Positions 7,709 to 15,569 of a DNA stretch of 64,000 nt are shown piece by piece. The stretch's first letter is position 1, and each line of letters starts with the position of its first letter. The translations under genes and the position numbers were made by a program. Source of the stretch: JAPLJU01 sp036725345 (lineage in GTDB: Bacteria > Desulfobacterota > Syntrophia > Syntrophales > UBA2192); NCBI GenBank assembly GCA_036725345.1, contig DAIMEJ010000001.1, positions 434,001 through 498,000 of the forward strand, in the 5' to 3' direction. Under the pieces are notes generated by a model, which was not told the origin of the DNA, ran no database searches, and saw only the letters and a list, made by a program, of their open reading frames with translations.

Positions 7709-7858
7709 ATGAGACTGCTGGATGGAAAAACAGTCGGCGGCATCGCCGAAGCGGCCCTTTTCCTGGCATCGGATGAGAGTTCCTGGATCACGGGGGTCAT
7801 CCTGCCCGTGGACGGCGGACGGCACCTGAGCACAAACCGGCCCGTTGTTTCGGCATAG
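7709..7858 (+). pseudogene. Internally deleted short-chain dehydrogenase (SDR)
   Basis: 49 codons with a perfect AGGAGGGG site and ATG. The first nine residues (MRLLDGKTV) look like the usual start of an SDR just before the Rossmann glycine motif. They run directly into the typical SDR C-terminus (IAEAALFLASDESSWITG, then ILPVDGG). The 200 or so residues carrying the cofactor site and Tyr-Lys catalytic pair are absent, so enzymatic function is excluded; a precise in-frame deletion is inferred. Confidence 0.75.
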
Positions 7859-7901
7859 CACGGCCGTTTCATGAATTGAAAGAAAGGGGAAAGAATCAGT
7901 C

Positions 7902-8828
7902 ATGAGAATCGGTATCGTTGGTATCGGGGGCGTCGGCGGGTACTTCGGCGGAAAACTCGCATTGAAATATGGTCCTTCGCGGGAGCACGAAATCATTTTC
8001 ATCGCCCGGGGGGATCACCTGAAGGCCATCCGCGAAAAAGGATTGAAACTCATCACCGTCGACGGCGAATACCTGGCCAAACCCACTCTGGCCACGGACA
8101 ACCCCGCCGAGATCGGGAAGCTGGACCTTGTCTTCTTCTGCGTCAAGAGCTACGGCCTTGAAAACGCCGCCAAGACGCTCTCGGGCAACATCCATGGAAA
8201 AACCGTCGTCATCCCCCTCCTGAACGGGGTGAATATCACCGAGCGGCTGAAGGCGGCGCTCCGGCACGGCACGGTGATCAGGGGCACCGTCTACATCGGT
8301 TCCAGCATCATCGCGCCCGGCGAAGTCCGTCAGGCCGGGGGGTCCTGCCAGCTCATCTTCGGGCCCGACGACAACGCCGAGGTCGAAAAGTACCGGCCCA
8401 TCGAGGACCTGCTCAAAAAGGCCGGCATCAAGGCCGAACTCACGACCGACATCGCCGTGCCGATCTGGACGAAGTACATCTTCGTAAGCCCCCTGGCGGG
8501 ACTGACGTCCATGCTGGGAAAGACCTTCGGGGAAATCCTCGAAGACCCCGAGAGTCTGAAGATGCTCGAGGGGCTCCTGCGGGAGACCGAGGCTGTGGCG
8601 AGGGCCAGGGGCGTGAACCTCCCCCCGGACATCGTCAAGGGCTCCATCGGGAAGGTGTCCAGCTTCCCCTTTGCCACGAAGACCTCCATGCAGCGAGACT
8701 ATGAAAAAGGAAACCCCCTGGAGCTGGACATCTTCATGGAATACATCACGAGGTCCGGTAAAGAGCTGGGCATCCCGACCCCGCTCCACGACAGGGTTTT
8801 AAGCGCCCTCATGAAAAAAAAGGGGTAG
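7902..8828 (+). CDS. panE: 2-dehydropantoate 2-reductase family protein
   Basis: 308 residues. N-terminal NADP-binding motif GIVGIGGVGGYFGG (about residues 4-17), FFCVKSYGLENAAKTL, LLNGVNITERL, and in the C-terminal helical domain WTKYIFVSPLAGLTSMLGK and the SFPFATKTSMQRDYEKG segment that carries substrate and catalytic residues (Lys and the conserved Asn/Ser region). The family reduces ketopantoate to pantoate in coenzyme A synthesis; several anaerobes carry paralogues with unknown keto acid substrates, so the pantothenate role is inferred. Start ATG at 7902 behind AAGGGG. It follows the SDR remnant by 43 bases. Confidence 0.85.
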   Translation: MRIGIVGIGGVGGYFGGKLALKYGPSREHEIIFIARGDHLKAIREKGLKLITVDGEYLAKPTLATDNPAEIGKLDLVFFCVKSYGLENAAKTLSGNIHGKTVVIPLLNGVNITERLKAALRHGTVIRGTVYIGSSIIAPGEVRQAGGSCQLIFGPDDNAEVEKYRPIEDLLKKAGIKAELTTDIAVPIWTKYIFVSPLAGLTSMLGKTFGEILEDPESLKMLEGLLRETEAVARARGVNLPPDIVKGSIGKVSSFPFATKTSMQRDYEKGNPLELDIFMEYITRSGKELGIPTPLHDRVLSALMKKKG

Positions 8829-8942
8829 AGGGCTGTTCAATAGCTTGATCGCCGGGCAAGATTCACAGGCAAATGGTGAACGCGATCACGGCCGAACGCC
8901 GGACGGTGACTTGCCTTCCTACACCTTCAGTTGAGCGAGCAG

Positions 8943-8963
8943 CGCTTTATCTCTGATAAAGCG
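8943..8963. terminator. Stem-loop between convergent genes
   Basis: CGCTTTATC pairs with GATAAAGCG around TCT, in the gap between panE and the convergent FeS oxidoreductase gene. On the plus strand a short T run (GGCTTTTTC) follows seven bases later. Plausible weak bidirectional terminator. Confidence 0.45.
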
Positions 8964-9033
8964 TCACGGCTTTTTCTGATGTTTCCGCGGTCCTGGATGC
9001 TTTTCGCGCATGCCTTCTCCCGTCTCCCGCTTT

Positions 9034-11166
9034 TCAGGCTTTGTCATCGAGGCCAGCCGCACGGGCAACGAGTTGAGCGATGTCGATGGCCTGGATCTTC
9101 TCGGAGAGATTGAGTTCCTTGATACCGTCCGAGAGCATCGTATAGCAGAAGGGACACGCGGTGCATACGGTCTTGGCGCCGGCTGCCTCGACTTCCCTGG
9201 TTCGCTTGTGGTTGATTCTCGAGCCGATGTGCTCTTCCATCCACATCCTGCCGCCGCCGGCTCCGCAGCAGAAACTCTTGGCGTGGTTGCCGGCCATCTC
9301 GACCATGGGACCCGACGTGAAAGCCTTGAGGATGTTTCTCGGCTGGTCGTAGATCTTGTTGTACCGGCCAAGGTAGCAGGAATCGTGGTAGGCGATGGCG
9401 CCGAGATCCGGGATGGCTGTTTTCAGCTTGATCCTGCCCTCACGGACGAGCCGGTCCAGGATCTCGGTGTAATGGAACACCTCATAGTTTCCGCCAAGCT
9501 CCCTGTAGTCATGTTTGAGGGTGTTGTACCCGTGGGGGCACAGGGTGATGATGCGACTCACGTTGTATGCCTTGAAGGTCGCGATGTTTGCCGTCGCGAG
9601 GGCCTGGTAGACGTACTCGTTGCCGATCTTCCTGGCCGAGTCTCCGCAGCAGCCTTCCTCCGTGCCCAGGATGGCGAAATCCAGGCCCGCAGCCCTGAAG
9701 ATCTTTGCCAGGGACAGCGCGACCTTCCTGTTGAGGTTGTCGAAGGAACCGGCGCAGCCGACATAGAAGAGGTATTCAGCGCCGCCCTTCTCGGACATGA
9801 GCGGGATATCCTGGCCCTTGGCCCAGTCGGCCCTCATATGGGCGCCGATGCTCCAGGGGTTGGAGTTGTTCTCCATGCCCTTGAACAGCTCCTGGACCTC
9901 TCCGGGAAAGTCGGACTCCATCATGACCATGTATCGCCGGAGCTCGATGAGCTTGGGAAACTGAAGGATGTAGGCAGGACAGGCCTCCACGCAGGCCATG
10001 CAGGTGGTGCAGGACCAGATGGTGTCCTTCTCTATGGTGTCTCCGATGAGTGCCGGGCCGGTGTAGGCTTCGTCCGGAATGAGCTTGTACTTCCCTTTTT
10101 CATCGATGACGAATTTTGCCTTCTGCTCCAGATGGGTGCGAAGATTCTGGATCACGTCCCTGGGCTTCAGGGGTTTGTCGGTATTGAAGGCCGGGCAGAC
10201 CTCGACGCAGCGGCCGCAACGCATGCACGCCTCCGTGTCGAACAGATCCTTCCAGGAATATTCTTCCGCCTTGTGAATGCCGAAGGTCTCCGCCTTTTCA
10301 AACATCTCGGGCGGCATGGGTTTGAGGGGAGGAGTCTGCACGTCGGGCTTCAGGAAGATGTTCACCGGGGTCATGATCATGTGCAGCAGCTTCGAATTGC
10401 CGAGAATGACGATGAATGTCATGGCGCTCAGGACATGGATCCACCACATGGTCACGTGGGCCACCTTGAGATCGGTCAAGCCCATCCCCGCGAAGAGAAA
10501 TGCGAACATGCGGCCGCCTGGCGAGTACCAGATGTAGGGATACATGGGGCTTGTCGGGTTCGCCTCGGTTGCCTGTATGCGCATCCCCTCGACGAGGAAG
10601 CCGGTCAAAAGAATAACCAGAATGAACCACAGGATGGGCTTGTCCTCCCCTTTTTCGTCCAGCCAGTCGGGCTTCGTGACATAACGCCGTGCCAGCGCCA
10701 TGAGGGTGCCCGCGACGGCAATCAGGCCGAAGACGTCGGCAAAGAGCGAAAGGCCCAGATAGAACTGATCCTTGAAGAAATACCAGTTGAAGATCGGCCA
10801 GAAGACGTCGGCCTGCAGGGCCACAATGGTCGTGGTGATCGCCAGGGCCAGGAAACCGTAAAAGACGCACAGGTGGAAAAGACCCTGGTAGGGTTCCCGG
10901 AGGATTCTGCGATGGCCGAGGATCTCCGCCAGGGTAAACGCGAGCCTGGCGCCGGGGTTGTCGGTGCGAGCCACGTCCGCGCCCTGACCCAGCTTCCACG
11001 TTTTTTTGCGGGCCATGAATCCCGATTTGTACAGGCCCAGGATGAATAGCCCGACGGCAACGATGGCGAGGACGTAGAGCGCCACCTGGGTCATGTTCAG
11101 TCCTTCACCGCTGTAAACATTCCAGAATATTTGTCTGGTGATTTCCGAGCCTTCGGGTACGCGCAT
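9034..11166 (-). CDS. Membrane FeS oxidoreductase, EtfAB:quinone oxidoreductase (FadF/EMO) type
   Basis: 710 residues. The N-terminal 270 residues hold about six membrane spans of the NarI-like heme b type (conserved His in GLFHLCVFYGF and HVTMWWIHVLSA). Then come two [4Fe-4S] motifs, CMRCGRCVEVCP (about 314) and CTTCMACVEACP (about 386), and two CCG cysteine-rich domains (EEGCCGDSARK; FCCGAGGGRMW) like those of heterodisulfide reductase HdrD. In syntrophs and fatty-acid oxidisers this architecture passes electrons from acyl-CoA dehydrogenases via EtfAB to menaquinone. The match is by architecture and length; etfAB are not in the window. Start ATG at 11166 follows TGAGGAGG. Confidence 0.88.
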   Translation of the reverse strand: MRVPEGSEITRQIFWNVYSGEGLNMTQVALYVLAIVAVGLFILGLYKSGFMARKKTWKLGQGADVARTDNPGARLAFTLAEILGHRRILREPYQGLFHLCVFYGFLALAITTTIVALQADVFWPIFNWYFFKDQFYLGLSLFADVFGLIAVAGTLMALARRYVTKPDWLDEKGEDKPILWFILVILLTGFLVEGMRIQATEANPTSPMYPYIWYSPGGRMFAFLFAGMGLTDLKVAHVTMWWIHVLSAMTFIVILGNSKLLHMIMTPVNIFLKPDVQTPPLKPMPPEMFEKAETFGIHKAEEYSWKDLFDTEACMRCGRCVEVCPAFNTDKPLKPRDVIQNLRTHLEQKAKFVIDEKGKYKLIPDEAYTGPALIGDTIEKDTIWSCTTCMACVEACPAYILQFPKLIELRRYMVMMESDFPGEVQELFKGMENNSNPWSIGAHMRADWAKGQDIPLMSEKGGAEYLFYVGCAGSFDNLNRKVALSLAKIFRAAGLDFAILGTEEGCCGDSARKIGNEYVYQALATANIATFKAYNVSRIITLCPHGYNTLKHDYRELGGNYEVFHYTEILDRLVREGRIKLKTAIPDLGAIAYHDSCYLGRYNKIYDQPRNILKAFTSGPMVEMAGNHAKSFCCGAGGGRMWMEEHIGSRINHKRTREVEAAGAKTVCTACPFCYTMLSDGIKELNLSEKIQAIDIAQLVARAAGLDDKA

Positions 11167-11368
11167 AGGTTCCTCCTCAATGTCTTTCAGCCCTTCGTCG
11201 TGTTGCTTTTACTTTGTCTGATCAGAAAAGGCCGAAGGGTCGGGCAGAGTATAAGGAATACAGGCTTGCATGTCAAAAAATAAACTTCAGAAGAAAGAGA
11301 GGTCCGCCGGCCCGGATCGAGAAAAAGACGCATTGAAGCACCCTCGCGTTTTATGGCCCGTTTCACGC

Positions 11369-11397
11369 TTGACATTTATGAATTTTTTGTCTAGCCT
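11369..11397 (+). promoter_or_regulatory. Candidate sigma-70 promoter of nrfHA
   Basis: TTGACA at 11369-11374, a 17-base spacer, and TAGCCT at 11392-11397, about 70 bases before nrfH. The -35 is perfect, the -10 weak, compatible with an activated promoter. Confidence 0.4.
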
Positions 11398-11465
11398 CGA
11401 AACGCTGCGGGGCGTATCAATTTTGTTACCCAGTCGAACAGCCGCGGGATATTGGGATATTGTTG

Positions 11466-11948
11466 ATGAACTGGAAAGACTTCCTCAGCCTGCCCCCGAA
11501 GAAACTCCTGTCCATCGGCATCATTGCCGGCGCAGTCCTCGTAGCCGTCGCGGTCGGCAAATATCACGCCTCGGGCAGCCCCCTGGTCTGCGGCGCCTGC
11601 CACAGCATGGACCACGTCCACAGCCGCTGGCAAATGTCCAACCACAAGCAGTTTGCCTGCGTCGAATGCCATCTGACCGACACCCACATTCTCGGTAAAG
11701 TCGCCTACAAAGTCAAAGCCGGACTCAACGACCTCTACCATGAAACCATGAAAACATATCCCGCCGCCATTTCCATTTCGGCAGAGGGCAGGGAAATCGC
11801 GAACGGCAACTGCCTGAGGTGTCATTTTTCGACGGTACAGAACACGCCCATGGGGGCAGGCGGAGCCGATTGCCTCAAGTGTCATCGTTTCTCCGTCCAC
11901 CAGCGGGGGCTTGAAAAGGGAGGAGGGATTATCGTTGGACAGCAATAA
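11466..11948 (+). CDS. nrfH: Cytochrome c nitrite reductase small subunit (tetraheme quinol dehydrogenase)
   Basis: 160 residues of the NapC/NirT family: one N-terminal membrane anchor (about residues 13-31) and four heme motifs CGACH, CVECH, CLRCH, CLKCH facing the periplasm. It oxidises menaquinol and hands electrons to NrfA, with which it overlaps by 14 bases. The CGACHSM context with a nearby Met is typical of the unusual first heme. The ATG at 11466 is preferred over an in-frame TTG at 11460. Confidence 0.93.
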   Translation: MNWKDFLSLPPKKLLSIGIIAGAVLVAVAVGKYHASGSPLVCGACHSMDHVHSRWQMSNHKQFACVECHLTDTHILGKVAYKVKAGLNDLYHETMKTYPAAISISAEGREIANGNCLRCHFSTVQNTPMGAGGADCLKCHRFSVHQRGLEKGGGIIVGQQ

Positions 11949-13212
11949 GAAAATCTGGATGACGCTCGCGGGAATCGCGCTGGTCGTGCTCTTCATCATC
12001 GTCCTGCAGGTCTTTGTCAGAACGCCCTACGCGACGATGAAGGTCGCGAGCATTCCCGAAGGGGAGTACGACCCCGCCGTCTGGGGTAAGCATTACCCGC
12101 TGGAGTACAACAGTTACCTGCGTAACAAGGAAATGGCCGTTTCACCCACGGGTTTCGGCGGGAGCGAAAAGGTCCAGAAGTCGGTCAAGGAACCCGCAAT
12201 TCTCGTCAACTTCAAGGGGATGCCCTTCAGCGTCGATTACTCGGAGGAACGGGGGCACGTGTATGCCCTCCAGGATCTCAAGGAGACAAAGCGCATCAAC
12301 CAGACCACGCCGGGCGCCTGCATGACCTGCAAGACGGCCCAGCTTGCTGATTTGTTCAAAGAGAAGGGTTGGGATTACGCGAAGACGCCCCTCTTTGATC
12401 TCCTTCCCCAGTTGAAGCATCCCATCGTCTGCGCAAACTGTCATGACCCGAAGACGATGAACCTGCGCGTCATCAACCCGGCCTTCATCGAGGCCATGGA
12501 GCAGCGCGGCATCGACGTGAAGAAAGCCACCCGCGAGGAGATGCGAAGCTACGTCTGCGGGCAGTGCCATGTGGAGTACTACTTCGTTCCCGCGAACAAG
12601 AAAGTCGTTTTCCCCTGGGCCAACGGCCTTCACCCCGAGAAGATTTACGAATACTACTCTGACGTTCCCAACGGCTTTGCAATGGACTGGAAGCATCCCG
12701 ACTCGGAGGCCAAGATGCTCAAGGCCCAGCACCCCGAGTTCGAGGTTTGGAGCGGGGGCGTCCACGCAAACTCCAGCGTGTCCTGTGCCGATTGCCACAT
12801 GCCCTACATGAAGGTGGGCGGGCAGAAGTACACATCCCACTGGGTCACAAGCCCCATGAAACACGGCAGGGAAGCCTGCAGGACCTGCCATACGCAGAGC
12901 GACGAGTGGCTCCTCGACCGGGTGAAGACCACCCAGGCCAGCGTCTGGGACATGCAGAAGACGGCGGGGCAGACCGTGGCGAAGGCCCACGAGATCATCG
13001 GGAAGGCCTCGAAGACCGGCAGGGCGAACAAGGCGGAACTCAACAGGGCCCGCGAACTCGTCAGAAAGGCACAGTGGTACTGGGACTTCGTATCGGCTGA
13101 GAACAGCATGGGCTTCCACAACCCGACCATGATACTGAACACCCTGGGGCGCTCCGTCGATCTGGCCCACCAGGCCATCTCCACGGCCGAACAGGCTGCG
13201 GGGGTGCGGTAA
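11935..13212 (+). CDS. nrfA: Cytochrome c nitrite reductase, catalytic subunit
   Basis: 425 residues. Periplasmic pentaheme enzyme that reduces nitrite to ammonium with six electrons. The catalytic heme is bound by CMTCK (Lys ligand); the others by CANCH, CGQCH, CADCH and CRTCH. CGQCHVEYYF carries the conserved active-site/calcium-site Tyr region. An uncleaved N-terminal hydrophobic segment (about residues 8-27) could be a signal anchor. The start is taken as the TTG at 11935, because GGAGGAGGG sits eight bases before it; an upstream in-frame TTG at 11911 lies before that site. Translationally coupled to nrfH. A strong terminator follows at 13311. Confidence 0.94.
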   Translation: MDSNKKIWMTLAGIALVVLFIIVLQVFVRTPYATMKVASIPEGEYDPAVWGKHYPLEYNSYLRNKEMAVSPTGFGGSEKVQKSVKEPAILVNFKGMPFSVDYSEERGHVYALQDLKETKRINQTTPGACMTCKTAQLADLFKEKGWDYAKTPLFDLLPQLKHPIVCANCHDPKTMNLRVINPAFIEAMEQRGIDVKKATREEMRSYVCGQCHVEYYFVPANKKVVFPWANGLHPEKIYEYYSDVPNGFAMDWKHPDSEAKMLKAQHPEFEVWSGGVHANSSVSCADCHMPYMKVGGQKYTSHWVTSPMKHGREACRTCHTQSDEWLLDRVKTTQASVWDMQKTAGQTVAKAHEIIGKASKTGRANKAELNRARELVRKAQWYWDFVSAENSMGFHNPTMILNTLGRSVDLAHQAISTAEQAAGVR

Positions 13213-13217
13213 TAACG

Positions 13218-13285
13218 ACGTTTTTCATATCCGCGACAGCGCGCACGCCGCTTGCCGCGGCGCTGCCGGCCTGCAACCGGAACCG
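13218..13285 (-). pseudogene. Fragment resembling porB
   Basis: Read leftwards, this stretch encodes AGSAAASGVRAVADMKN, which lines up with GGAVASGVRAALDMKG of the 2-oxoacid oxidoreductase beta subunit (16201-16260), and the DNA shares GCGCACGCCGCTTGCC. It begins only a few bases after the nrfA stop and has no other part of the gene. A decayed partial copy is inferred. Confidence 0.6.
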
Positions 13286-13310
13286 AAAAAATAACAAGCT
13301 GATATGTCTA

Positions 13311-13345
13311 AAAAAGAGGCCGTCCCATAAAGACGGCCTCTTTTT
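13311..13345 (+). terminator. Intrinsic terminator of nrfHA
   Basis: A 14-bp perfect stem AAAAAGAGGCCGTC with GACGGCCTCTTTTT around CCATAAA. The A and T arms make it usable from either side. Confidence 0.9.
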
Positions 13346-13632
13346 CGTCCCGTCCGGATAGTGGTCTAAGGCGCAAAACCCGGCATCTTGACGAACTCCG
13401 CCTGCCTTGAAAACCGCCTCGAGAACCTTCGTGATCCTTGCGACCAAGGCGGTGCCGAAGACAGATAACGAACCCAGAACAAGCCATGACAAGCCGCAAC
13501 AAATAAAAGGGTGAAGGCCGCATATGGAGTGAATGAACCGTATGAAAATATGTCATAATCTACAGTGACAATCTGATTCTTGCTAAGTGGTCAACAATAT
13601 GCAAATATAAGTGCAAAACTTGATATGAGTCA
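13346..13632. other. Intergenic region with decayed DNA
   Basis: Contains a fragment of the DUF59/MIP18-like gene (13383-13456, annotated separately) and otherwise nothing recognisable. GC falls towards 13632, where structured repeat copy 3 begins. Confidence 0.5.
13383..13456 (-). pseudogene. Fragment of the DUF59/MIP18-like gene
   Basis: The leftward reading LVARITKVLEAVFKAG aligns with VVARITKDLEAAFKLE at the C-terminus of the intact gene at 15072-15350, and the DNA shares CTTCGTGATCCT. Only the last 25 codons or so are represented. Confidence 0.65.
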
Positions 13633-13716
13633 GGGTCCAGAAAATTTTTATTTCTGGAGGAATTGCGAGCTCGGTCGGGCCGCCAGCTGAACTTAACGAT
13701 TGGCTGGCGGTTTTCA
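13633..13716 (+). repeat. Two-hairpin structured repeat, copy 3
   Basis: Ten kilobases from the other copies. GGGTCCAGAAA pairs with TTTCTGG, followed by AGG, then GGTCGGGCCGCCAGC and GGCTGGCGG with a TTAAC loop, and TTTT. It precedes the intact PsbP/DcrB-like gene by about 145 bases, as copies 1 and 2 precede its broken paralogue. Confidence 0.75.
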
Positions 13717-13860
13717 TTTAAAAAAATGTGTCACCGGCATCTTGATGACGCACTTAAAGCACGGCAGACGACACATGAAGTCCCTTACTCATAGAGCTGC
13801 ATTTTGGACTACACCTGCTGCCGCTTCGCTGGGTGGCTGCACAAGGATAGGAGGCTGGTT

Positions 13861-14376
13861 ATGGGATTTTTCGACAAGGTTTTGGGACGGAAGGAAGAGG
13901 TCCTCGACAAGGGCTGGCAGGCCTGCGAAAAGGCAGCGTTTGGATTTCGCTTCTCCTGCCCGTCACAGTGGGTCGTCACCGATATCGATGGGGGAATCGA
14001 GCTGTCCCCTCCTGCCGCTGCCCGCGTACCGGATGTGGTCCGGGGAAAGGAAACATCGAGTCCCGGGGTGACCATCAACGTGTCCGACCTGCGGGATCCG
14101 GGTCCTACCGCGGTGAAGGACACGGTGAAGACGCGCTCAACCGAATTCCCCGAGTATCGATTCGTCAAACACATCTCGAGTAGTGTCAGAAACGCGGACA
14201 AAGCCGCTGTCTATGAATTTCAATACGGTTCGGGGGAAAATGCCTTTTCGGCGATCTCGGCCATTGCATTTGCGAAGAACAAGCTCTTCATCCTGACGGC
14301 CTGCGGAAGGCGAAAGGACTTCGACCAGAGCCGGGACACACTGGAAAAGATCGTTGCAGGCTTCCAGATGATCTGA
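13861..14376 (+). CDS. PsbP/DcrB-like small protein
   Basis: 171 residues. The ATG at 13861 has AGGAGG six bases upstream; an upstream in-frame start at 13804 lacks a ribosome site. After MGFFDKVLGRKEEVLDKGW the body (FGFRFSCPSQWVVTDIDGG, ELSPP, PGVTINVSDL, KAAVYEFQYG, AIAFAKNKLFILTACG, LEKIVAGFQ) has the strand pattern of PsbP/DcrB (DUF1795) folds, which in other proteins act as small periplasmic or lipid-anchored modules. No signal peptide is visible here, so a cytoplasmic location is likely. Function unknown. A decayed paralogue lies at 4185, and both follow the structured repeat. Confidence 0.65.
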   Translation: MGFFDKVLGRKEEVLDKGWQACEKAAFGFRFSCPSQWVVTDIDGGIELSPPAAARVPDVVRGKETSSPGVTINVSDLRDPGPTAVKDTVKTRSTEFPEYRFVKHISSSVRNADKAAVYEFQYGSGENAFSAISAIAFAKNKLFILTACGRRKDFDQSRDTLEKIVAGFQMI

Positions 14377-14500
14377 TAAAAAACTCTGGAAACTGAACAT
14401 TCCGGCTCTTTTGTATGTCCCGGTGATGTCACTTTGGCACAAAGGAAGTCAGGCGCCCAAACAAACGCCATTTTTTTGCGCTCTACGATGAGGTCTGGAC

Positions 14501-15013
14501 ATGGCAAATGTCGACATACGTGTAATTGATTTCGCGCTGCAAGCGGAAAAGGATGGGATAACCTTCTACACAAAAGCGGCAGATATGTTCGAGGACAGGG
14601 ATCTGCGGGCACTGTTCTTGAAGCTTGCAAAAGAGGAGGCGCGACATCTCGAAGAGTTTATCGGTCTCAAGGAAAAGACCCTGAAAAAAGGGATTGAAGA
14701 GTGCTTCAAGTCCGTTGATGTCGACGACTATCTCAATGCCGTTGCCCGGGAGGGAGTCTTTCCGAAAGGCGAGGACATGACCAGGAAGCTGGAAACGGTA
14801 AAAACCGTGGAAGAAGCCTGCAAGATCGCCTTACAGGCCGAGCGTAATGCTATCCTCCTCTACACGGAGCTCGTCAAGCTGTCGAAGGACAAAGCTCAGA
14901 GGAAGATCCTGGAGAAAATGCTCAACGAAGAGAAATCCCACCTGGTCAGGATAACGAGCCTGAGGGCGGACCATGACCCGCTCTACATGTTCTCGAAGTT
15001 CGGCAGGGATTAG
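14501..15013 (+). CDS. Ferritin-like (rubrerythrin-type) diiron protein
   Basis: 170 residues forming a four-helix bundle with paired iron-ligand motifs: Glu in LQAEKDG (about 16), EEARH (about 46-50), Glu in LQAERNA (about 115) and EEKSH (about 146-150). This is the erythrin domain without the rubredoxin domain, so it could reduce peroxide or store iron but would need an outside electron donor. A middle insertion of about 40 residues separates the two helix pairs. Start ATG at 14501; no strong ribosome site. Monocistronic by spacing. Confidence 0.85.
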   Translation: MANVDIRVIDFALQAEKDGITFYTKAADMFEDRDLRALFLKLAKEEARHLEEFIGLKEKTLKKGIEECFKSVDVDDYLNAVAREGVFPKGEDMTRKLETVKTVEEACKIALQAERNAILLYTELVKLSKDKAQRKILEKMLNEEKSHLVRITSLRADHDPLYMFSKFGRD

Positions 15014-15071
15014 CTGTCCTGAACGTCACAGCATAAATCAGGATGATGGCATTTCAGGCGAGACCCGGCTT

Positions 15072-15350
15072 CTAGACAAACTCCACTGACAGATCGGGAA
15101 ACTCCAACTTAAAGGCCGCCTCGAGATCCTTCGTGATCCTCGCAACCACACCGGCGGCGATGAAGCGGCAGGTGCTGCATTTCGGCACATGTTCGTTGAG
15201 ATTCGTGAAGATGTACATTTTTTTCTTCTCTTCGTTGTAGCGGACCCGCTGGACGAGCCCCAGCTGCGCCACGGGGAGGTCGCTTTCGGGGTCCTTGACC
15301 CTTTCGAGAATCGAGTCAATCTTTCTTATCATTTCCGGCTGCATGGCCAT
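15072..15350 (-). CDS. Small DUF59/MIP18-like protein with CxxC
   Basis: 92 residues. The pattern IDSILERVKDPESDLPVAQLGLVQRV is like the start of DUF59/MIP18 iron-sulfur assembly proteins (V.DPE....DLGLV). A CSTC motif follows at about residue 58, where the family usually has conserved polar residues, and a helix VVARITKDLEAAF ends the protein. A role in iron-sulfur cluster handling is a guess. It lies 220 bases downstream of the oxidoreductase operon on the same strand. Its C-terminal coding region is duplicated as a fragment at 13383. Confidence 0.55.
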   Translation of the reverse strand: MAMQPEMIRKIDSILERVKDPESDLPVAQLGLVQRVRYNEEKKKMYIFTNLNEHVPKCSTCRFIAAGVVARITKDLEAAFKLEFPDLSVEFV

Positions 15351-15370
15351 ATTTGAATCCTCAGGGTATC

Positions 15371-15412
15371 GGGTCTATTCCGTCTATTCGGTCTATCCGG
15401 TCTATTCGGTCT
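15371..15412. repeat. Short tandem repeat, GTCTATTCG unit
   Basis: About four imperfect copies of a 9-10-base unit (GTCTATTCC, GTCTATTCG, GTCTATCCG, GTCTATTCG) upstream of the DUF59-like gene. Confidence 0.8.
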
Positions 15413-15521
15413 TGCTAGCCACCCATCACCAACCACAAATCACTATTTTTATGCTCACCACTCTTCACTCGCCACAAGTCACAGGCGGGCTGTTCAAAGA
15501 TGGTTAGATGCAAGGCCCGTT

Positions 15522-15551
15522 CTGTACCCTGTACCCTGTACCCTGACCCCT
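15522..15551. repeat. Short tandem repeat, CTGTACC unit
   Basis: Three tandem CTGTACC units followed by CTGACCCC. The complement (GGTACAG) is the same type as the GGGTA-rich repeat at 29981. Confidence 0.8.
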
Positions 15552-15569
15552 GTGCCCGCGGCAAAGCCG

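Noticed and set aside
6551..8002. Extended N-terminus of the cupin gene up to 8002
   Set aside because: The extension overlaps the alpha/beta hydrolase and SDR remnant antisense and has no domain or ribosome site; a good site lies before 6550.
9010..11049. 679-codon rightward frame opposite the FeS oxidoreductase
   Set aside because: The other strand carries cysteine motifs, membrane spans and a good ribosome site; this frame has no recognisable domain.
15371..15551. CRISPR array
   Set aside because: The repeats are 7-10 bases in direct tandem without spacers.
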